Part shown: positions 9,487 through 19,264 of the stretch, one piece after another
How positions within the stretch are numbered: position 1 is the stretch's first letter
Layout of the letters: each line of letters opens with the position of its first letter
Assembly: GCA_025057155.1 (NCBI GenBank)
Contig: JANWYD010000010.1
Span: forward strand, 166,061 to 230,060
Direction: 5' to 3'
Source: Chloroflexaceae bacterium
Lineage (GTDB): Bacteria; Chloroflexota; Chloroflexia; Chloroflexales; Chloroflexaceae
DNA: 64,000 bases
Position numbers and translations under genes: made by a program
Notes under the pieces: model-generated
What the model was told of the DNA's origin: nothing
Databases searched by the model: none
Seen by the model: the letters and a program-made list of their open reading frames with translations, nothing else

Positions 9487-11004
9487 TCATCTGAACAGAT
9501 CGGAGCCTCGCCGCGTCTGGATATGCGACATCACCGGCATTGCAACCGGGTCGAGCCCCGTGCTGGCCCGCTCAAGCATGGCCTGGCGGTCCGCCCAGTG
9601 GGTCGCGATTGCCTCTGGCGTGGCGAACCAGACATCACCGCGGGCGAATAGTTCCTCCCACAGCTCCCGGTACGCCGCTGCCCAGCCAGGGAACAGCGTG
9701 TCGTCATAGACGTACTCATGAACGTTTACCAGTAGCAGACCGCCCTGCCGAGCGGCGGTCTCGACCAGGCCGCGCAACAGAGAGCGCCGATCGCCGGGAT
9801 TGTCGGCCTGGTGGCCAAACAGGTGATCATCCATCCAGGCCGTGGGGAGTTGCAGGGTGCGCAGGGGCCGGCGCTGCCCCTGATGCCAGGGGTAGAATGG
9901 CCAGCTTGAGCCGCGCCGCCAGCCCAGGTAGCGGTTATGGGTCAGCGAGGCGTCGTAGGCAAAGCCCACCTGCTCGTGGAGCAGCAGAGTATCCTCCGGA
10001 TTGCGCGGATCGAGGTGCCAGTAGTGGTGGCGGTTACCCTTGATTGGCTGGCCGCTGACTTCGGCAAGCAGGGCCCGCTCGGCGGCGAGCTTCTCGGCGC
10101 TGGTGTAGGCCAGGTAACTGGCGTGGAGACCGATCTCCCAGCCCTCGGCCGCCAGTTCGCGGAACAGCGCGCGAAAGTGTGGCGCTCTGATGTCGTAGAA
10201 GCCGTCGGGCAGGCCGGTGGCATACTGGTACAGCGATCCCTTGCGCGCCATAAAGTAGAAGGCCGAACGCGCCCCGAAGCGGCGCTCCAGTTCCATCCAC
10301 GAGCGAAAGTGCCAGTGAGTGTGCCAGCCCAGGGCGACGGACGCGGCTGCTCCCAGACCGGCGAGGCGCTGGCGAGCAAGGATGCGTAGCGGCTCGATCC
10401 AGCGAATAAGCTCCGGGTAGTCTACATCGTGGCCGCAGGCCGCCGCCATGCGCGCGCCGTAGGGCCAGCGCGCTATTCCTGGCCTGTAGCCCAGTTCGGC
10501 GAGCTGTGTCTCGATGCGTTGCCCGATGGCTGAAGCCAGAGCCTGGCGAAGCACGCCCAGCTCCAGGGTTGCCGTGCCGCTCAGGTCAGTGTAACCGTGC
10601 CGCCTCCGAGGACGCTGGTATTCCTCTTGCCCCGTAAGGAGCCAGAAGACATCGAACACCACATCGCGCTCGATGATTACCTGACCCTCCTGCAGGGCAA
10701 CCAGAGGGCGCTGTTCGCTCGAGCTGGCAAAGTGTGGCCGGATCCATCCCGACCTCGCTTCTATTCCCTGGAGCACCGGTCGTGTAGGATGCGCCCATCG
10801 CTCAGGGCTGGCCCGTATCAGCAGGCGCGCTGGCGGCGCTAGCTCCGGTTGTACCGTGTATGCAATGTCCACCAGGACGCTGTTCCAGGACTCCTCGATC
10901 CAGGCGTACCCCGTACCCGTAAGTAAGGTGCGCCAGGTGTAGGTTATTTCTGGCCGGAATGGCTCGAGGATTGGATCGAGCGCGATTATGAGTCTCGGAA
11001 CCAT
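9487..11004 (-). CDS. polysaccharide deacetylase-like protein (NodB superfamily)
   Basis: This 505-residue cytosolic-looking protein has no signal peptide. The first 185 residues form an uncharacterised domain. A NodB-like domain follows, with GHDVDYP at 191-197 (the Asp motif), a GLHASY motif at 292-297 replacing the usual HxxxH metal site, GNRHHYWH at 323-330 and a late NVHEY motif. This arrangement is that of the divergent deacetylases found in capsule loci, where an arginine-histidine motif replaces RxPxG. N-deacetylation or a related reaction on a glycan precursor is likely, but the changed metal site makes chemistry uncertain. It is flanked by hairpins, so it may be its own transcription unit. 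Confidence 0.7.
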   Translation of the reverse strand: MVPRLIIALDPILEPFRPEITYTWRTLLTGTGYAWIEESWNSVLVDIAYTVQPELAPPARLLIRASPERWAHPTRPVLQGIEARSGWIRPHFASSSEQRPLVALQEGQVIIERDVVFDVFWLLTGQEEYQRPRRRHGYTDLSGTATLELGVLRQALASAIGQRIETQLAELGYRPGIARWPYGARMAAACGHDVDYPELIRWIEPLRILARQRLAGLGAAASVALGWHTHWHFRSWMELERRFGARSAFYFMARKGSLYQYATGLPDGFYDIRAPHFRALFRELAAEGWEIGLHASYLAYTSAEKLAAERALLAEVSGQPIKGNRHHYWHLDPRNPEDTLLLHEQVGFAYDASLTHNRYLGWRRGSSWPFYPWHQGQRRPLRTLQLPTAWMDDHLFGHQADNPGDRRSLLRGLVETAARQGGLLLVNVHEYVYDDTLFPGWAAAYRELWEELFARGDVWFATPEAIATHWADRQAMLERASTGLDPVAMPVMSHIQTRRGSDLFR

Positions 11005-11170
11005 AAACCTGCCTGACTTCTACTTTCTCCACGGCATAAGCGGGGTAATTCCACGCGTCCAACCTTATTCCAACTGGCGTTCGGATGTTGAACATCTTCC
11101 TGCAATTAGGAAACCCGATTACCTGTAACCGTCTGACCGCCTATCTTTATGTCACGCGCTGAGAGCGCGC

Positions 11171-12409
11171 TCAGTCTGTTGGGCACGTCACCAGTGGCAG
11201 ATAGATCCGGAACGGGAAATTGGCTCTCTCTGCCCGGGCCGGAATGACCCGGGGTTCGCCTGCTGACGTGACATTGGTTCGGCCGGTCGAGCAACCGCCG
11301 GGCGGGCCGGCTGAGGGTGCCAACGACGGCGTAGGGCTGGAACCGGGGCTCGGGCTGGGACCGGGGCTCGGGCTGGAACCGGGGCTCGGGCTGGAACCGG
11401 GGCTCGGGCTGGGACCGGGGCTCGGGCTGGGACCGGGGCTCGGGCTGAGACCGGGGCTCGGGCTGAGACCGGGGCTCGGGCTGGGACCAGGGCTCGGCGG
11501 TGGCGGCAGCGAACTGCTGAAGGGTGTATCGCTGGACCAGTGCTGAGCGGTGCCGCCCGCGCGCGGGTTCAGCGTGCCATTGCTGGGGCCGCCCGCTGCG
11601 CCCGAGCTATCGCCGATGGTGGCGCCGGCGCCCTCGTCGAAGCGGTAGAGCGCCACAGTGTTGGCGTCAACAGGATGCGGGGCGTTCGGGCGCGTGAACG
11701 AGGCGCTATAACGCACGATGTTTGAGATCCGCAGGTCGTCGAGCAGGCCAGCGTAGTAGCGGCTGCCCGGGTAGTCGTGCTTCTCGGCGGCCAGCACGAG
11801 GTAGGGGTCGCTGTTCGGCCAGCTTGTGCCGCGGTTGAGCCGGTAGTCGATCGGTCCTGTCGGGCCGTCCCGGCTTGCGTCAAGCGCGCCATCAACGAAG
11901 ATGCGCATCGGGCCGTTATTCGAGCGCGTGACGGCGATATGGCGCCAGGTGTTCGTTGTGACGACGGTGTTGCCGACGAGCAGGCGATCGTCATTGCCCA
12001 CCGCGACGCCGAAGACGATCCGCCCGTTACAGATGGCGATCCCGTAGTCGCCGCGATCGCCCGCCCCAAACACATCTCGATCGATCACGATATTGCCGAC
12101 GTACCAGCCGTCAGGACATGCCGGGGCCGAGTTATCAGCAGCGGCCGCTCGCATCCAGAACTCGATGGTGAAATCACCACTGACATTTACCGGGCGCGAG
12201 GCGGTGATTTGCCCATTGCTGATCGGCCCCAGGGGAATCTTGACCCGATCCAGATCGCCTGAGCCCGTGCCGAAGAAGCGCAGCGAGTTGCCCTGAGAGG
12301 CCGGCACCGGCAAGGGTCGGGCCATCTGCCAGCTACAGAGGATGAGAAGTGTCAGGACCGTGAGCATGGCGCTGCGCGCGAAACGAAATTGCCGCATGAG
12401 CTCTCTCAT
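11171..12409 (-). CDS. secreted LamG-domain protein with SPSPG linker
   Basis: The 412-residue protein has an N-terminal hydrophobic signal (about 13-32, AMLTVLTLLILCSW). A concanavalin-A-like LamG domain follows (about 40-285), with FTIEFWMRA, NTWRHIAVTRS and VALYRFDEGAGATIGDSSG. A proline/serine linker of nine or so SPSPGx hexapeptides (about 295-360) and a C-terminal segment containing FRIYLPLV close it. LamG domains bind sugars or proteins outside the cell. The C-terminal motif is shared with the next upstream gene, suggesting a common surface-localisation role. The start is uncertain by four codons because an ATG at 12397 is also possible; neither has a clear ribosome site. Confidence 0.75.
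   Translation of the reverse strand: MRELMRQFRFARSAMLTVLTLLILCSWQMARPLPVPASQGNSLRFFGTGSGDLDRVKIPLGPISNGQITASRPVNVSGDFTIEFWMRAAAADNSAPACPDGWYVGNIVIDRDVFGAGDRGDYGIAICNGRIVFGVAVGNDDRLLVGNTVVTTNTWRHIAVTRSNNGPMRIFVDGALDASRDGPTGPIDYRLNRGTSWPNSDPYLVLAAEKHDYPGSRYYAGLLDDLRISNIVRYSASFTRPNAPHPVDANTVALYRFDEGAGATIGDSSGAAGGPSNGTLNPRAGGTAQHWSSDTPFSSSLPPPPSPGPSPSPGLSPSPGLSPSPGPSPSPGPSPSPGSSPSPGSSPSPGPSPSPGSSPTPSLAPSAGPPGGCSTGRTNVTSAGEPRVIPARAERANFPFRIYLPLVTCPTD
11334..11494 (-). repeat. 18-bp coding tandem repeat (about nine copies)
   Basis: On the plus strand the unit is close to GGGCTCGGGCTGGGACCG. On the coding strand it gives the SPSPG(P/L/S) hexapeptides of the LamG protein. Copies differ at two or three positions only, so copy number may vary between strains. 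The plus strand is rich in GGG runs. Confidence 0.85.
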
Positions 12410-12608
12410 CAGGATTCTAGAAGTTATTTACTTACGCTGCATCTGCTCGCATAGTCGGGCGATGACGGCGATAGTAATCATAACCGCTGCAGCTATCCGT
12501 GCAAGCACCAGAACCGGTTGAACGTAAACCTGATGCTCTTCTCACGCCGAGCGATTTTCGAGGACAGAAGTACGATGAATCCGTCGCGCCGCTGTTGGGC
12601 TCGATGGA

Positions 12609-12644
12609 ATGGCTTCGGGAAAGCTCTGCCCTTCCCGAAGCCAT
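12609..12644 (-). terminator. 14-bp hairpin downstream of the propeller-protein gene
   Basis: The arms (12609-12623 and 12631-12644) match over 14 bp with one extra A, enclosing a 7-nt loop. It lies 58 nt past the stop of the minus-strand gene ending at 12702 and 200 nt before the LamG gene start. It probably ends or stabilises the upstream transcript; no clear T-run follows. Confidence 0.55.
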
Positions 12645-12701
12645 CATAATCCTAAATGACCTTACAGTTTGTACAATCCCATGTGGTTCTGAGATAATTT
12701 C

Positions 12702-14645
12702 TCAATGACGCAGAAGCGGCACGTACACCCGGAATGGACTGCTAATTGCCGAACTGGATGGTGTGGCGTTAGGCGTTGGAGTGCTGCTTGGATCGCCATT
12801 GGAACCTGGCGGTTGAGTTGGCGCGACGGTGCTTGTGGGTGTAACAAGAGGCGCCCGGATGTCCGTCGGCGTCGGAGTGGCCGTTGGCGCCGACGTATTC
12901 GTCGGCGTCGGAGTGGCCGTTGGCGCCGACGTATTCGTCGGCGTCGGAGTGGCCGTTGGCGCCGACGTATTCGTTGGCGTCGGGGTGCTGGTGGGAGTAG
13001 GAGGCGCCTCGCTGAAAGACACCTCGGCGTACCCGATCACTTCCCGACGGTTAAAGATCTGGATAAGCGCCGCTGCGTCGTCTGGCAACGCGCCGCCGAG
13101 CGTGAAGCTGATCGTCTTTTGACCCGCTGGCGCGCCTTGCGGCAACCGCGCCAGCAGCGCTCCTCGCGCCGTTCCGCCTGACCATGCATCGGTCACCGCC
13201 GCCGGATCCGCAGCCAGAGTCGCCTCGACGCCGAAGCCGCCAAGGGTTTGCGGGACAACCGTTGCGATGTCTACCTCCGGAGGCAGGGTTACCAGTACGC
13301 TGCCCCCATTAGGGATGGCTCCGGTGGTAAAGCGGAGGTTATAGAGCATTCCAGCGCGCTCGATACTGACGCCAGTAAGCGGCGTCCCCGGAGTCATCTC
13401 AGCTAACCCGAAGCGGAAGGAGTTCGGGCGCGTGCTGGTGGCGTAGTAGAGCCGGTAGCGCGGCCCCTCCTTCAACCCCCGCACCGCCCAGACCTCGTCT
13501 GGCGCGCCGGCCACGATCGCGTCGCTGGCGCCCGTGTACACCGGCGCATTCGGCGTGGGCCGCACCCACGCGCGCCCGTCGGTGGAGACGACGTGGCCGG
13601 TGGTGAAGCCGGCAGTAAAGCCTTTGGCCTCGTACCACATCCGGTAGATGGCGCCGTCTTTGATGACGAAGGGAACGCCGACGCTGTTATCGTCGAAGGT
13701 GCCGAACGGCCCGGCGCGGAAGATTGAACCATCGCTGTAATTGCTCACCCGGGTCCAGTTCACCCCGTCGGGGGAGAGGGCATAGCCGATGGCAAAGCTA
13801 TAGGCCGGGCTGGTGCGCACGCCCTCGAACCACATGCGGTAGCAGGGGCCGCTGGCGCGTCCGCCCTCGCAGGGCGCAGCGGGGCTGGCCTGGTCGAGGA
13901 GGACGCTGGGCGCGACAACGTAGGAGGCGTCGAACTGCGCAGGGTCGCCGGAGTGGCGCAGGACGGCGCCGCTGCCCGCGTTGCCGGGGACGCGGGTCCA
14001 GGTCCGCCCGTCCACCGACTCGGCCAGACCGATGCCAGCGATGGTGTTGGGATCGCTGAAGCCGCTGTAGTACATGCGAAAGATGCTGCCAACCCGAATG
14101 ATGTTCATAGTAGAGACCCCAGCCCGGTCGAAGGCGCCGGGCACGCCGGAGCCCTCGAAGACGGCGCCGCCGTAGGCGTTGCCAGGGACGCGGCTCCAGG
14201 CGATGCCATCGGGGGAGACGGCATAGCCGATGCGGCGCTCGTAGAGGGGGGCGGGGCCGGTGCCAACGTACCACATGCGATAGCAGAGGCCGCTGGTCCG
14301 TCCGTTCTCGCAGGGGGCGGCGGGAGAGGCGGCATCGCGCAGGACCTGTGGGGGGAAGATCTCGGTGACATCGAAGAAGGTGCCTGCACCGCCGCACCCA
14401 TCACCCGCGCGGCCAAACACCGCGCCGCCTGCGCAAGGCCCGACTACCTGCTGCCAGAGCTGGTTGTTCGGCTCGGAGGGTTGGGCGAGGATGCGGTTAC
14501 GAATCGTAACCTGCTCCGCGTGTGAATGGTGGGGTCTCGAAATGGTCGCCACCGCCTGTTTCGGAGCGAAGAGGACCGAAAGGAAGATAAAGGCGCTTGC
14601 TAAAGCGCCAGACACGAGCAGGAGGGTGCCAGGACGTAGTGCCAC
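12702..14645 (-). CDS. secreted five-bladed-propeller-like (GH43/GH32-type fold) protein
   Basis: The 647-residue protein starts with a signal sequence (LLLVSGALASAFIFLSVLF). Repeated blades follow with the pattern (V/A)SPDGxxWxRVPGNAxGGAVF and repeated CYRMWYVG/CYRMWFEG strands (about 80-420), as in glycosidase-like propellers of arabinanase/levansucrase type. Next come an IgG-like C-terminal region (425-560), a TPTPTNTSAPTA repeat linker, and a terminal FRVYVPLLRH tail. A catalytic triad is not confidently visible, so it may be a binding protein. I place the start at GTG 14645, which has GGGGAG 9 nt upstream; an ATG at 14690 is the alternative. Confidence 0.65.
   Translation of the reverse strand: MALRPGTLLLVSGALASAFIFLSVLFAPKQAVATISRPHHSHAEQVTIRNRILAQPSEPNNQLWQQVVGPCAGGAVFGRAGDGCGGAGTFFDVTEIFPPQVLRDAASPAAPCENGRTSGLCYRMWYVGTGPAPLYERRIGYAVSPDGIAWSRVPGNAYGGAVFEGSGVPGAFDRAGVSTMNIIRVGSIFRMYYSGFSDPNTIAGIGLAESVDGRTWTRVPGNAGSGAVLRHSGDPAQFDASYVVAPSVLLDQASPAAPCEGGRASGPCYRMWFEGVRTSPAYSFAIGYALSPDGVNWTRVSNYSDGSIFRAGPFGTFDDNSVGVPFVIKDGAIYRMWYEAKGFTAGFTTGHVVSTDGRAWVRPTPNAPVYTGASDAIVAGAPDEVWAVRGLKEGPRYRLYYATSTRPNSFRFGLAEMTPGTPLTGVSIERAGMLYNLRFTTGAIPNGGSVLVTLPPEVDIATVVPQTLGGFGVEATLAADPAAVTDAWSGGTARGALLARLPQGAPAGQKTISFTLGGALPDDAAALIQIFNRREVIGYAEVSFSEAPPTPTSTPTPTNTSAPTATPTPTNTSAPTATPTPTNTSAPTATPTPTDIRAPLVTPTSTVAPTQPPGSNGDPSSTPTPNATPSSSAISSPFRVYVPLLRH
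12868..12975 (-). repeat. three tandem 36-bp coding repeats
   Basis: Three 36-bp units at 12868-12903, 12904-12939 and 12940-12975 are identical except at the end of the third. They encode TPTPTNTSAPTA in the linker before the C-terminal tail. Such identity at synonymous sites points to recent expansion. Confidence 0.9.
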
Positions 14646-15343
14646 GATGCGTTGCTCCCCTGGATTGTTGCATCTGGTATACAGATACAAGTTTGATCCA
14701 GCGAATTCTGGCCAGTAATCACATGCAGAGAAGCGTCAGCAAAGCTGCTAGAAACGCCGCCTATCAGTATTGAATGCACCGCCGAAGATGCAGGCAACAC
14801 AGGACTTGTCGGCAGCTTGTAGCATCTACGTGCAAAGCATAGTATCACATCATCGTGAATGCTGGCTGAGCAGGCTTTTGCTTTTCGTGAGCGGGTTGTC
14901 ATTGAATGCCTCGATACCGAAGTGTCTGTACGACACAGGGACAGGGGAAAAAAGATTGGAGTTCGCTGCATCCTCCTCGACGTGCTCATCCACGGCCATA
15001 TTCGCATCAGTGGGGCATCAATCGAAAACACTGCCGCCATCGTACTCATCGTAAAAGTCGGGTTATAACAATTAACCAGGTTACAGCGGTTGCAGTTGCT
15101 GACCTCGAGCGAATTGACAATAGCTGCTGTTCTGGGAGTCTGGAGTGGATTACTGTATGTTAATCCCCTGTGAGCGATCGCCAATCCAGAGGCTGGCCAT
15201 AGCCATCCGATGGAAGTGAAACAGGACATCGCTGGCGTTGGTCAGCGCACCTGCTTCGTTGGCTGGCGTGCGCCATTGCCAGGCGCCTGCCAGTCTAGCG
15301 CGCTCTGACTGCTTCCCCGAATCAGGTGCATAGTCAATAAGTC
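14646..15343. other. gene-poor stretch, nothing recognised
   Basis: About 700 nt of less GC-rich sequence separates two minus-strand genes. Overlapping open frames exist in several phases (for example plus 14859-15068, 69 codons, and minus 14600-15229), but none has a recognisable family, a ribosome site or consistent codon use. It could be a decayed gene. Confidence 0.4.
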
Positions 15344-16174
15344 CTAAAAACTGATCGTCGCTGCGCGCAACCAGCCTACCAGATGCGCCATTGCTCCCCG
15401 ATGATAGCGCTTCGTCCAACCTGGATCGCTCCAATCTATGGGGCCATTAGTAATGTCGAACAGTGTATGCTCAGCCCCCTCAGCAATGTATAGATCCGCG
15501 CCGAAGGGCAGCTTCTCTCGATGGGCGGTCACTGCGTCCAGGCCGATGCGGGCCAGTTCCGGCTCGCTATCGGCGACGATGACGAGGATCGGCGCAGCGA
15601 CAGCGGTAATCTCCTCCGGGCCAAGCAGATTGGAAATCAGCGCAACGCCCCGTGGCGGCTGGATGGCCCGGAACGCGGCGAATTGCGCGGCCAGGTGCCG
15701 GGTGCCAATGCTCTGAGCCACGATAAACACCCGTTCAGGGTCGATCCCCGGCTGGCTCGCAGCGGCGCGGTAGGCGGCCAGCGCGTCATCGGCTTCGCAG
15801 CAACCGTAGACTCCTGTGCTCTGCCCGGCGCCGCGCTTGTCGAAGCGGAACACGGCAAAGCCTGCAGGCAGGAGGATCTCGGCCAGGTACCCGTAAGCAT
15901 CCCGCGTTACCGGGCCGGAGTGGTGGATGATAAAGACCAGCGGCGCGAGCCTGTCACCTGCGGGGAGATCGAGTTCCCCGGCGAGGGTTGCCTCGTCGCT
16001 CTGAAATTGCACCTCGCGCCGCTCGCGGGCAATGCCCTCCAGTTGGGGGGTGGGGAGGGCGTCGGGCAGAGGCGAGATGGTCACCTCAGGCAGGGACGGC
16101 GGTGGTGACAAACAGGCGCTGAGATACAGCAGGATGATCAGCAGGCTGCACGCGATAAATCGTGACCGTTGCAT
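15344..16174 (-). CDS. alpha/beta-hydrolase lipoprotein
   Basis: The 276-residue protein carries a lipoprotein signal with lipobox LYLSAC (cysteine at 21), then a proline-rich spacer and an alpha/beta-hydrolase domain (about 55-275). Visible landmarks are the HHSGPVTRD oxyanion loop, FDKRGAGQS, the nucleophile elbow VAQSIGT, an acid strand VIVADSE and the histidine in [10 protein letters not shown]. It is therefore likely an outer-face esterase or acyl-hydrolase anchored to the membrane. Its start lies 89 nt inside the end of the preceding membrane-protein gene in another frame, an unusually long overlap, and no strong ribosome site is visible, but the lipobox position supports ATG 16174. Confidence 0.8.
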   Translation of the reverse strand: MQRSRFIACSLLIILLYLSACLSPPPSLPEVTISPLPDALPTPQLEGIARERREVQFQSDEATLAGELDLPAGDRLAPLVFIIHHSGPVTRDAYGYLAEILLPAGFAVFRFDKRGAGQSTGVYGCCEADDALAAYRAAASQPGIDPERVFIVAQSIGTRHLAAQFAAFRAIQPPRGVALISNLLGPEEITAVAAPILVIVADSEPELARIGLDAVTAHREKLPFGADLYIAEGAEHTLFDITNGPIDWSDPGWTKRYHRGAMAHLVGWLRAATISF

Positions 16175-17804
16175 TTGTATATACTGGAACTAGTTCTGGC
16201 CCTGAACTGGTCTCAAAGGCGATGCGCGGGTGATCCTGCTCGCGCACGATCACATACGTTACCCCGAACTCGTTGAGCAGCGCTCGACGCTCAGGCCGGG
16301 ATGTGGCGGGATTGACCACCCGTTCCGCATTCTCACGTTTAGTAAAAAAGTCCAGCGTCCCGGCCCAGTGCGCCACATAGGCCCGTGCGTCGGACCAGAC
16401 GGGGACATGCTGGTTGATTTCCAGCACGCCCAGCACCACATCCTGATTGGTCGCATGGCTTCCCAGCCAGCGCAATGCGGCCACCTCATCCTGACTCAGG
16501 AAGTAAGGCTGGCTGTAGCGTGAGAGGTCGTAGAAGCGCCAGAACAAAATATAGACATTGGTCACGACGCACAGCCCCAGGATGGTTGCCAGAGCAGGCC
16601 GCGCCAGGCGTGGCGTGTGCGCGCGCAGCCATGGCCAGATGCTCCGCTGGATGGCACGGGCAGCGAGGATGGCAATCGGCGCCTGCCAGCCCAGGAGCAG
16701 GTGGATCTGGAAGCTGAGCGGTAAGTAGATAAGCACGAAGTGGGCGAGGAACCATACCGCCACCAGCAGTTCGGCGTCGTCGCGGCTGCGGAGCATCCGC
16801 GGGCGGAAGGCGAGCAGGGCCAGCAGCAGGGGCAGACCCATCAGGATCGGCAGATGCAGGGGTCCCGGCGTCCACGCCCCGGCATTGTCGAACTGCGCCA
16901 GCTTACCGCCCCAGGTGGCATCCGTCAGCACCAGGTAGGAAAGGTAGGCGGCCGGCGGAAGAGCGAAGGCCACGATGATCAGGCCAGCCTTGAACAGGAA
17001 AGCCGGGAAGCGGCGATCACGCCACCAGATCAAAAGCCACCACAGGCCAAGCACGGCCCCGACAGTGAGCAGGTCGTAGGCATGCTGCAGGCCGATCAAC
17101 GCCCCTACGATCCCGGCCAGCACGGCGTAGCGCAGTTGCTGGCGCTGCTGGGCATAGAGCGTCAGGCCGATCAGGGCAATAATCAGTGCCAGGGCCACGC
17201 CGAAGTGGGGAAAGGCCAGGGCGATGAAGAAGCTATTCGGCTCGGAAGTATAGATGTCGAAAGGGAACGGCGCATCAGGCAGACCCCGCATGTACTTGAC
17301 GAAAATCCAGATGACGCCAAGCCCTCCGCCAAAGGCGAACAATACGAACGCCAGACGTCGCTGAACATGATCGGGCACGGCAATGCAGAAAGAGGCATAT
17401 GCACATGCCAGGAACAGGATTGTGGCAAAGATTCGTAAGATCCCAAACACCGTGCCGAACTCCAGACCAAATAGCGCGCCAGCGCGACCGGCGCTCCACC
17501 AGAGTAAGTGGAAGAGCGCTGGCTCGTTCGGTTCGGGGGTAAGCCGGTTGGCCGCGAGGTTCTGGCGGCTCAGATCACGCATCCATGCGAAGTACTGGTT
17601 ATGGTCGGGGATATTGAACATTACACCAGTAAAATGGCGGCCTGGCGGCGCGGTGGTGTAGGCAAAGATGAATGGCAGGCTGGTCAGAATCAAAACAACC
17701 GTTATGACAAAAGCGCAGAAACGCCAGCCGAAACCTGCCGAGTATTTTCTTGCGGCCTGATCCGCGACAGCCAACCGGTCTGGCAGAGATGGATGGAGCG
17801 ACAT
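16086..17804 (-). CDS. polytopic membrane protein, probable GT-C glycosyltransferase
   Basis: The 572-residue protein has about eleven hydrophobic segments and a soluble C-terminal part (about 430-572, with [19 protein letters not shown]). The first periplasmic loop contains [17 protein letters not shown], an acidic loop position comparable with the catalytic loop of GT-C enzymes, but I cannot match it to a named family. The start is well supported: AGGAGGT 7 nt upstream and only 3 nt from the stop of the O-antigen-ligase-like gene. Position in the locus suggests addition of a sugar to a lipid-linked glycan outside the membrane. Confidence 0.65.
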   Translation of the reverse strand: MSLHPSLPDRLAVADQAARKYSAGFGWRFCAFVITVVLILTSLPFIFAYTTAPPGRHFTGVMFNIPDHNQYFAWMRDLSRQNLAANRLTPEPNEPALFHLLWWSAGRAGALFGLEFGTVFGILRIFATILFLACAYASFCIAVPDHVQRRLAFVLFAFGGGLGVIWIFVKYMRGLPDAPFPFDIYTSEPNSFFIALAFPHFGVALALIIALIGLTLYAQQRQQLRYAVLAGIVGALIGLQHAYDLLTVGAVLGLWWLLIWWRDRRFPAFLFKAGLIIVAFALPPAAYLSYLVLTDATWGGKLAQFDNAGAWTPGPLHLPILMGLPLLLALLAFRPRMLRSRDDAELLVAVWFLAHFVLIYLPLSFQIHLLLGWQAPIAILAARAIQRSIWPWLRAHTPRLARPALATILGLCVVTNVYILFWRFYDLSRYSQPYFLSQDEVAALRWLGSHATNQDVVLGVLEINQHVPVWSDARAYVAHWAGTLDFFTKRENAERVVNPATSRPERRALLNEFGVTYVIVREQDHPRIAFETSSGPELVPVYTNATVTIYRVQPADHPAVSQRLFVTTAVPA

Positions 17805-17807
17805 ACT

Positions 17808-19247
17808 TCAGACCTCCTGCGCGGGTGCTCTTGAGGCGGCAACGCTTTGCCGATCAACCATCCGCCTCACCACAATGAGCAATCCGAGAAAGAGCCAGCT
17901 ATAGATCGCGTAGCGAAAGCCCGCGATGCTCTGGTTGTAGACAAAGGGCAATACCCAGTCACCCAGCATCATTGAGACCTGCGCAGCGGCCCAGCCGGCC
18001 GTGGCGACAATGGCCACCGTGTGTAGCAGTCCGGGCGGCGCGATCTGCACTGTGCGCCAGCCATACCACAAACTGGCGCCCACGAACCAGAGCCAGAGCC
18101 CTAAGCCAACCACCCCGAACTGGGCCAGAATGTCGAAGTAGTTATTATGGGTCGAGCGGGCATCCCAGGGAAAGTAGGTCATGTTATAGGGTGCGTAGCC
18201 CCCCGGTCCGGTGCCGAAGAGCCAGTGCTCGCGCACGATCCCCAGGTTACGCTCCCAGATCTCCAGGCGTCCGCTGCTGCCTTCTTCGATGTTTGCAGCA
18301 GTTACTCTATCCAGGTAGGTCCGCCCCGGTCCGAGGACCGCAAAGGGGATAGTTATGATTAGCAGCATCACGAAGATTTTGCGCGAGTGCAGAAAGCTTA
18401 GCGCAAACAACCCCGCCAGGGTCGGGAGCCAGCCAGAGACCCAGAGGGAGTTCTTAATCGCTGCCAGGTACAGATGCCAGCCGAGGAGCGTCACGCCCAG
18501 CAGTCTTCCATACCACGGCGTGTGCGGATAGACAAGCGCCAGTCCGGCCAGCGGCACTGCAAACCACAGTCCCCACAGTCCTTGATCGCTCAGAAATGGC
18601 TGGCGTATCCCGAAAAACTGGGTGAAAGTCATCATTGCGCCAGCGACGATGAATGACCATAGGTAAAACCAGATCTGCCAGGTCTGGTCAATGAAACGTG
18701 CAACCAGGAACGGAACCCACATCAGGGCCAGCAACGACAATAACGAGGCGATCTGGACCAGGCGGAAGTTGCCCATGACGCTCCAGTTCAGGATCGGGTC
18801 GGCCCACAGGATGCCCCAGGGCAGGGAAATAATGCAAACGACCATGAACGCCAGCAACACCCGGTTGAATGGTGTGGGTGTCACCTCCCATTTGCGCCGG
18901 GTCAGCATGCCGACCAGCCACAACCCGGTCAGCCCGAGCGTAATGACCATGCTGATAGGCATTTCGCTGGCATTGCCTACCGGCATATTGGCCGTGCGCA
19001 TCGCGAGCGCTGTCAGGGGCAGGATCAGAACAATGGTCGCGAAATAGCGCGAGGCGAAGCTTATGGCGATCGGTAGCAGCGGGAGCACGACAAGCATCAG
19101 CGCCAGACGCGAGGTCCCGCGGGCGAGGATCATCCCGATCAGAACGCTGTAGGCGATCATGGCCACGATGACGGCAGACATAATGAGCCGCCGGGGGAGT
19201 GAGGGCAGCTCCTCCGGTCGTTCAAGCATATCAAGCCATCGCCACAT
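17808..19247 (-). CDS. O-antigen ligase/polymerase family membrane protein (Wzy-like)
   Basis: This 479-residue protein has about twelve transmembrane segments and a large periplasmic loop (about 310-380). The loop has GRLEIWERNLG and FGTGPGGYAPYN, followed by STHNNYFDILAQFGVVGLG, the hallmark of the Wzy_C/O-antigen ligase family, which polymerises or ligates undecaprenyl-linked glycan on the outer face. Start ATG 19247 has AGGAG 6 nt upstream; an earlier in-frame ATG at 19271 adds eight residues. It is tightly packed with neighbours (17 nt upstream, 3 nt downstream). With the flippase at 29137-30612 and the Wzz-like gene at 50492-52540 it can complete a Wzx/Wzy pathway. Confidence 0.88.
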   Translation of the reverse strand: MWRWLDMLERPEELPSLPRRLIMSAVIVAMIAYSVLIGMILARGTSRLALMLVVLPLLPIAISFASRYFATIVLILPLTALAMRTANMPVGNASEMPISMVITLGLTGLWLVGMLTRRKWEVTPTPFNRVLLAFMVVCIISLPWGILWADPILNWSVMGNFRLVQIASLLSLLALMWVPFLVARFIDQTWQIWFYLWSFIVAGAMMTFTQFFGIRQPFLSDQGLWGLWFAVPLAGLALVYPHTPWYGRLLGVTLLGWHLYLAAIKNSLWVSGWLPTLAGLFALSFLHSRKIFVMLLIITIPFAVLGPGRTYLDRVTAANIEEGSSGRLEIWERNLGIVREHWLFGTGPGGYAPYNMTYFPWDARSTHNNYFDILAQFGVVGLGLWLWFVGASLWYGWRTVQIAPPGLLHTVAIVATAGWAAAQVSMMLGDWVLPFVYNQSIAGFRYAIYSWLFLGLLIVVRRMVDRQSVAASRAPAQEV

Positions 19248-19264
19248 GGATCGCTCCTGCCATC

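Noticed and set aside
11334..11494. possible CRISPR array
   Set aside because: Units are contiguous 18-bp coding repeats without spacers.
14600..15229. 209-residue minus-strand frame
   Set aside because: Overlaps the start of the propeller-protein gene, has no ribosome site and no recognisable domain; low sequence plausibility.
15150..15434. 94-residue minus-strand frame after the hydrolase
   Set aside because: Overlaps the hydrolase end in another frame and has no family match or ribosome site.
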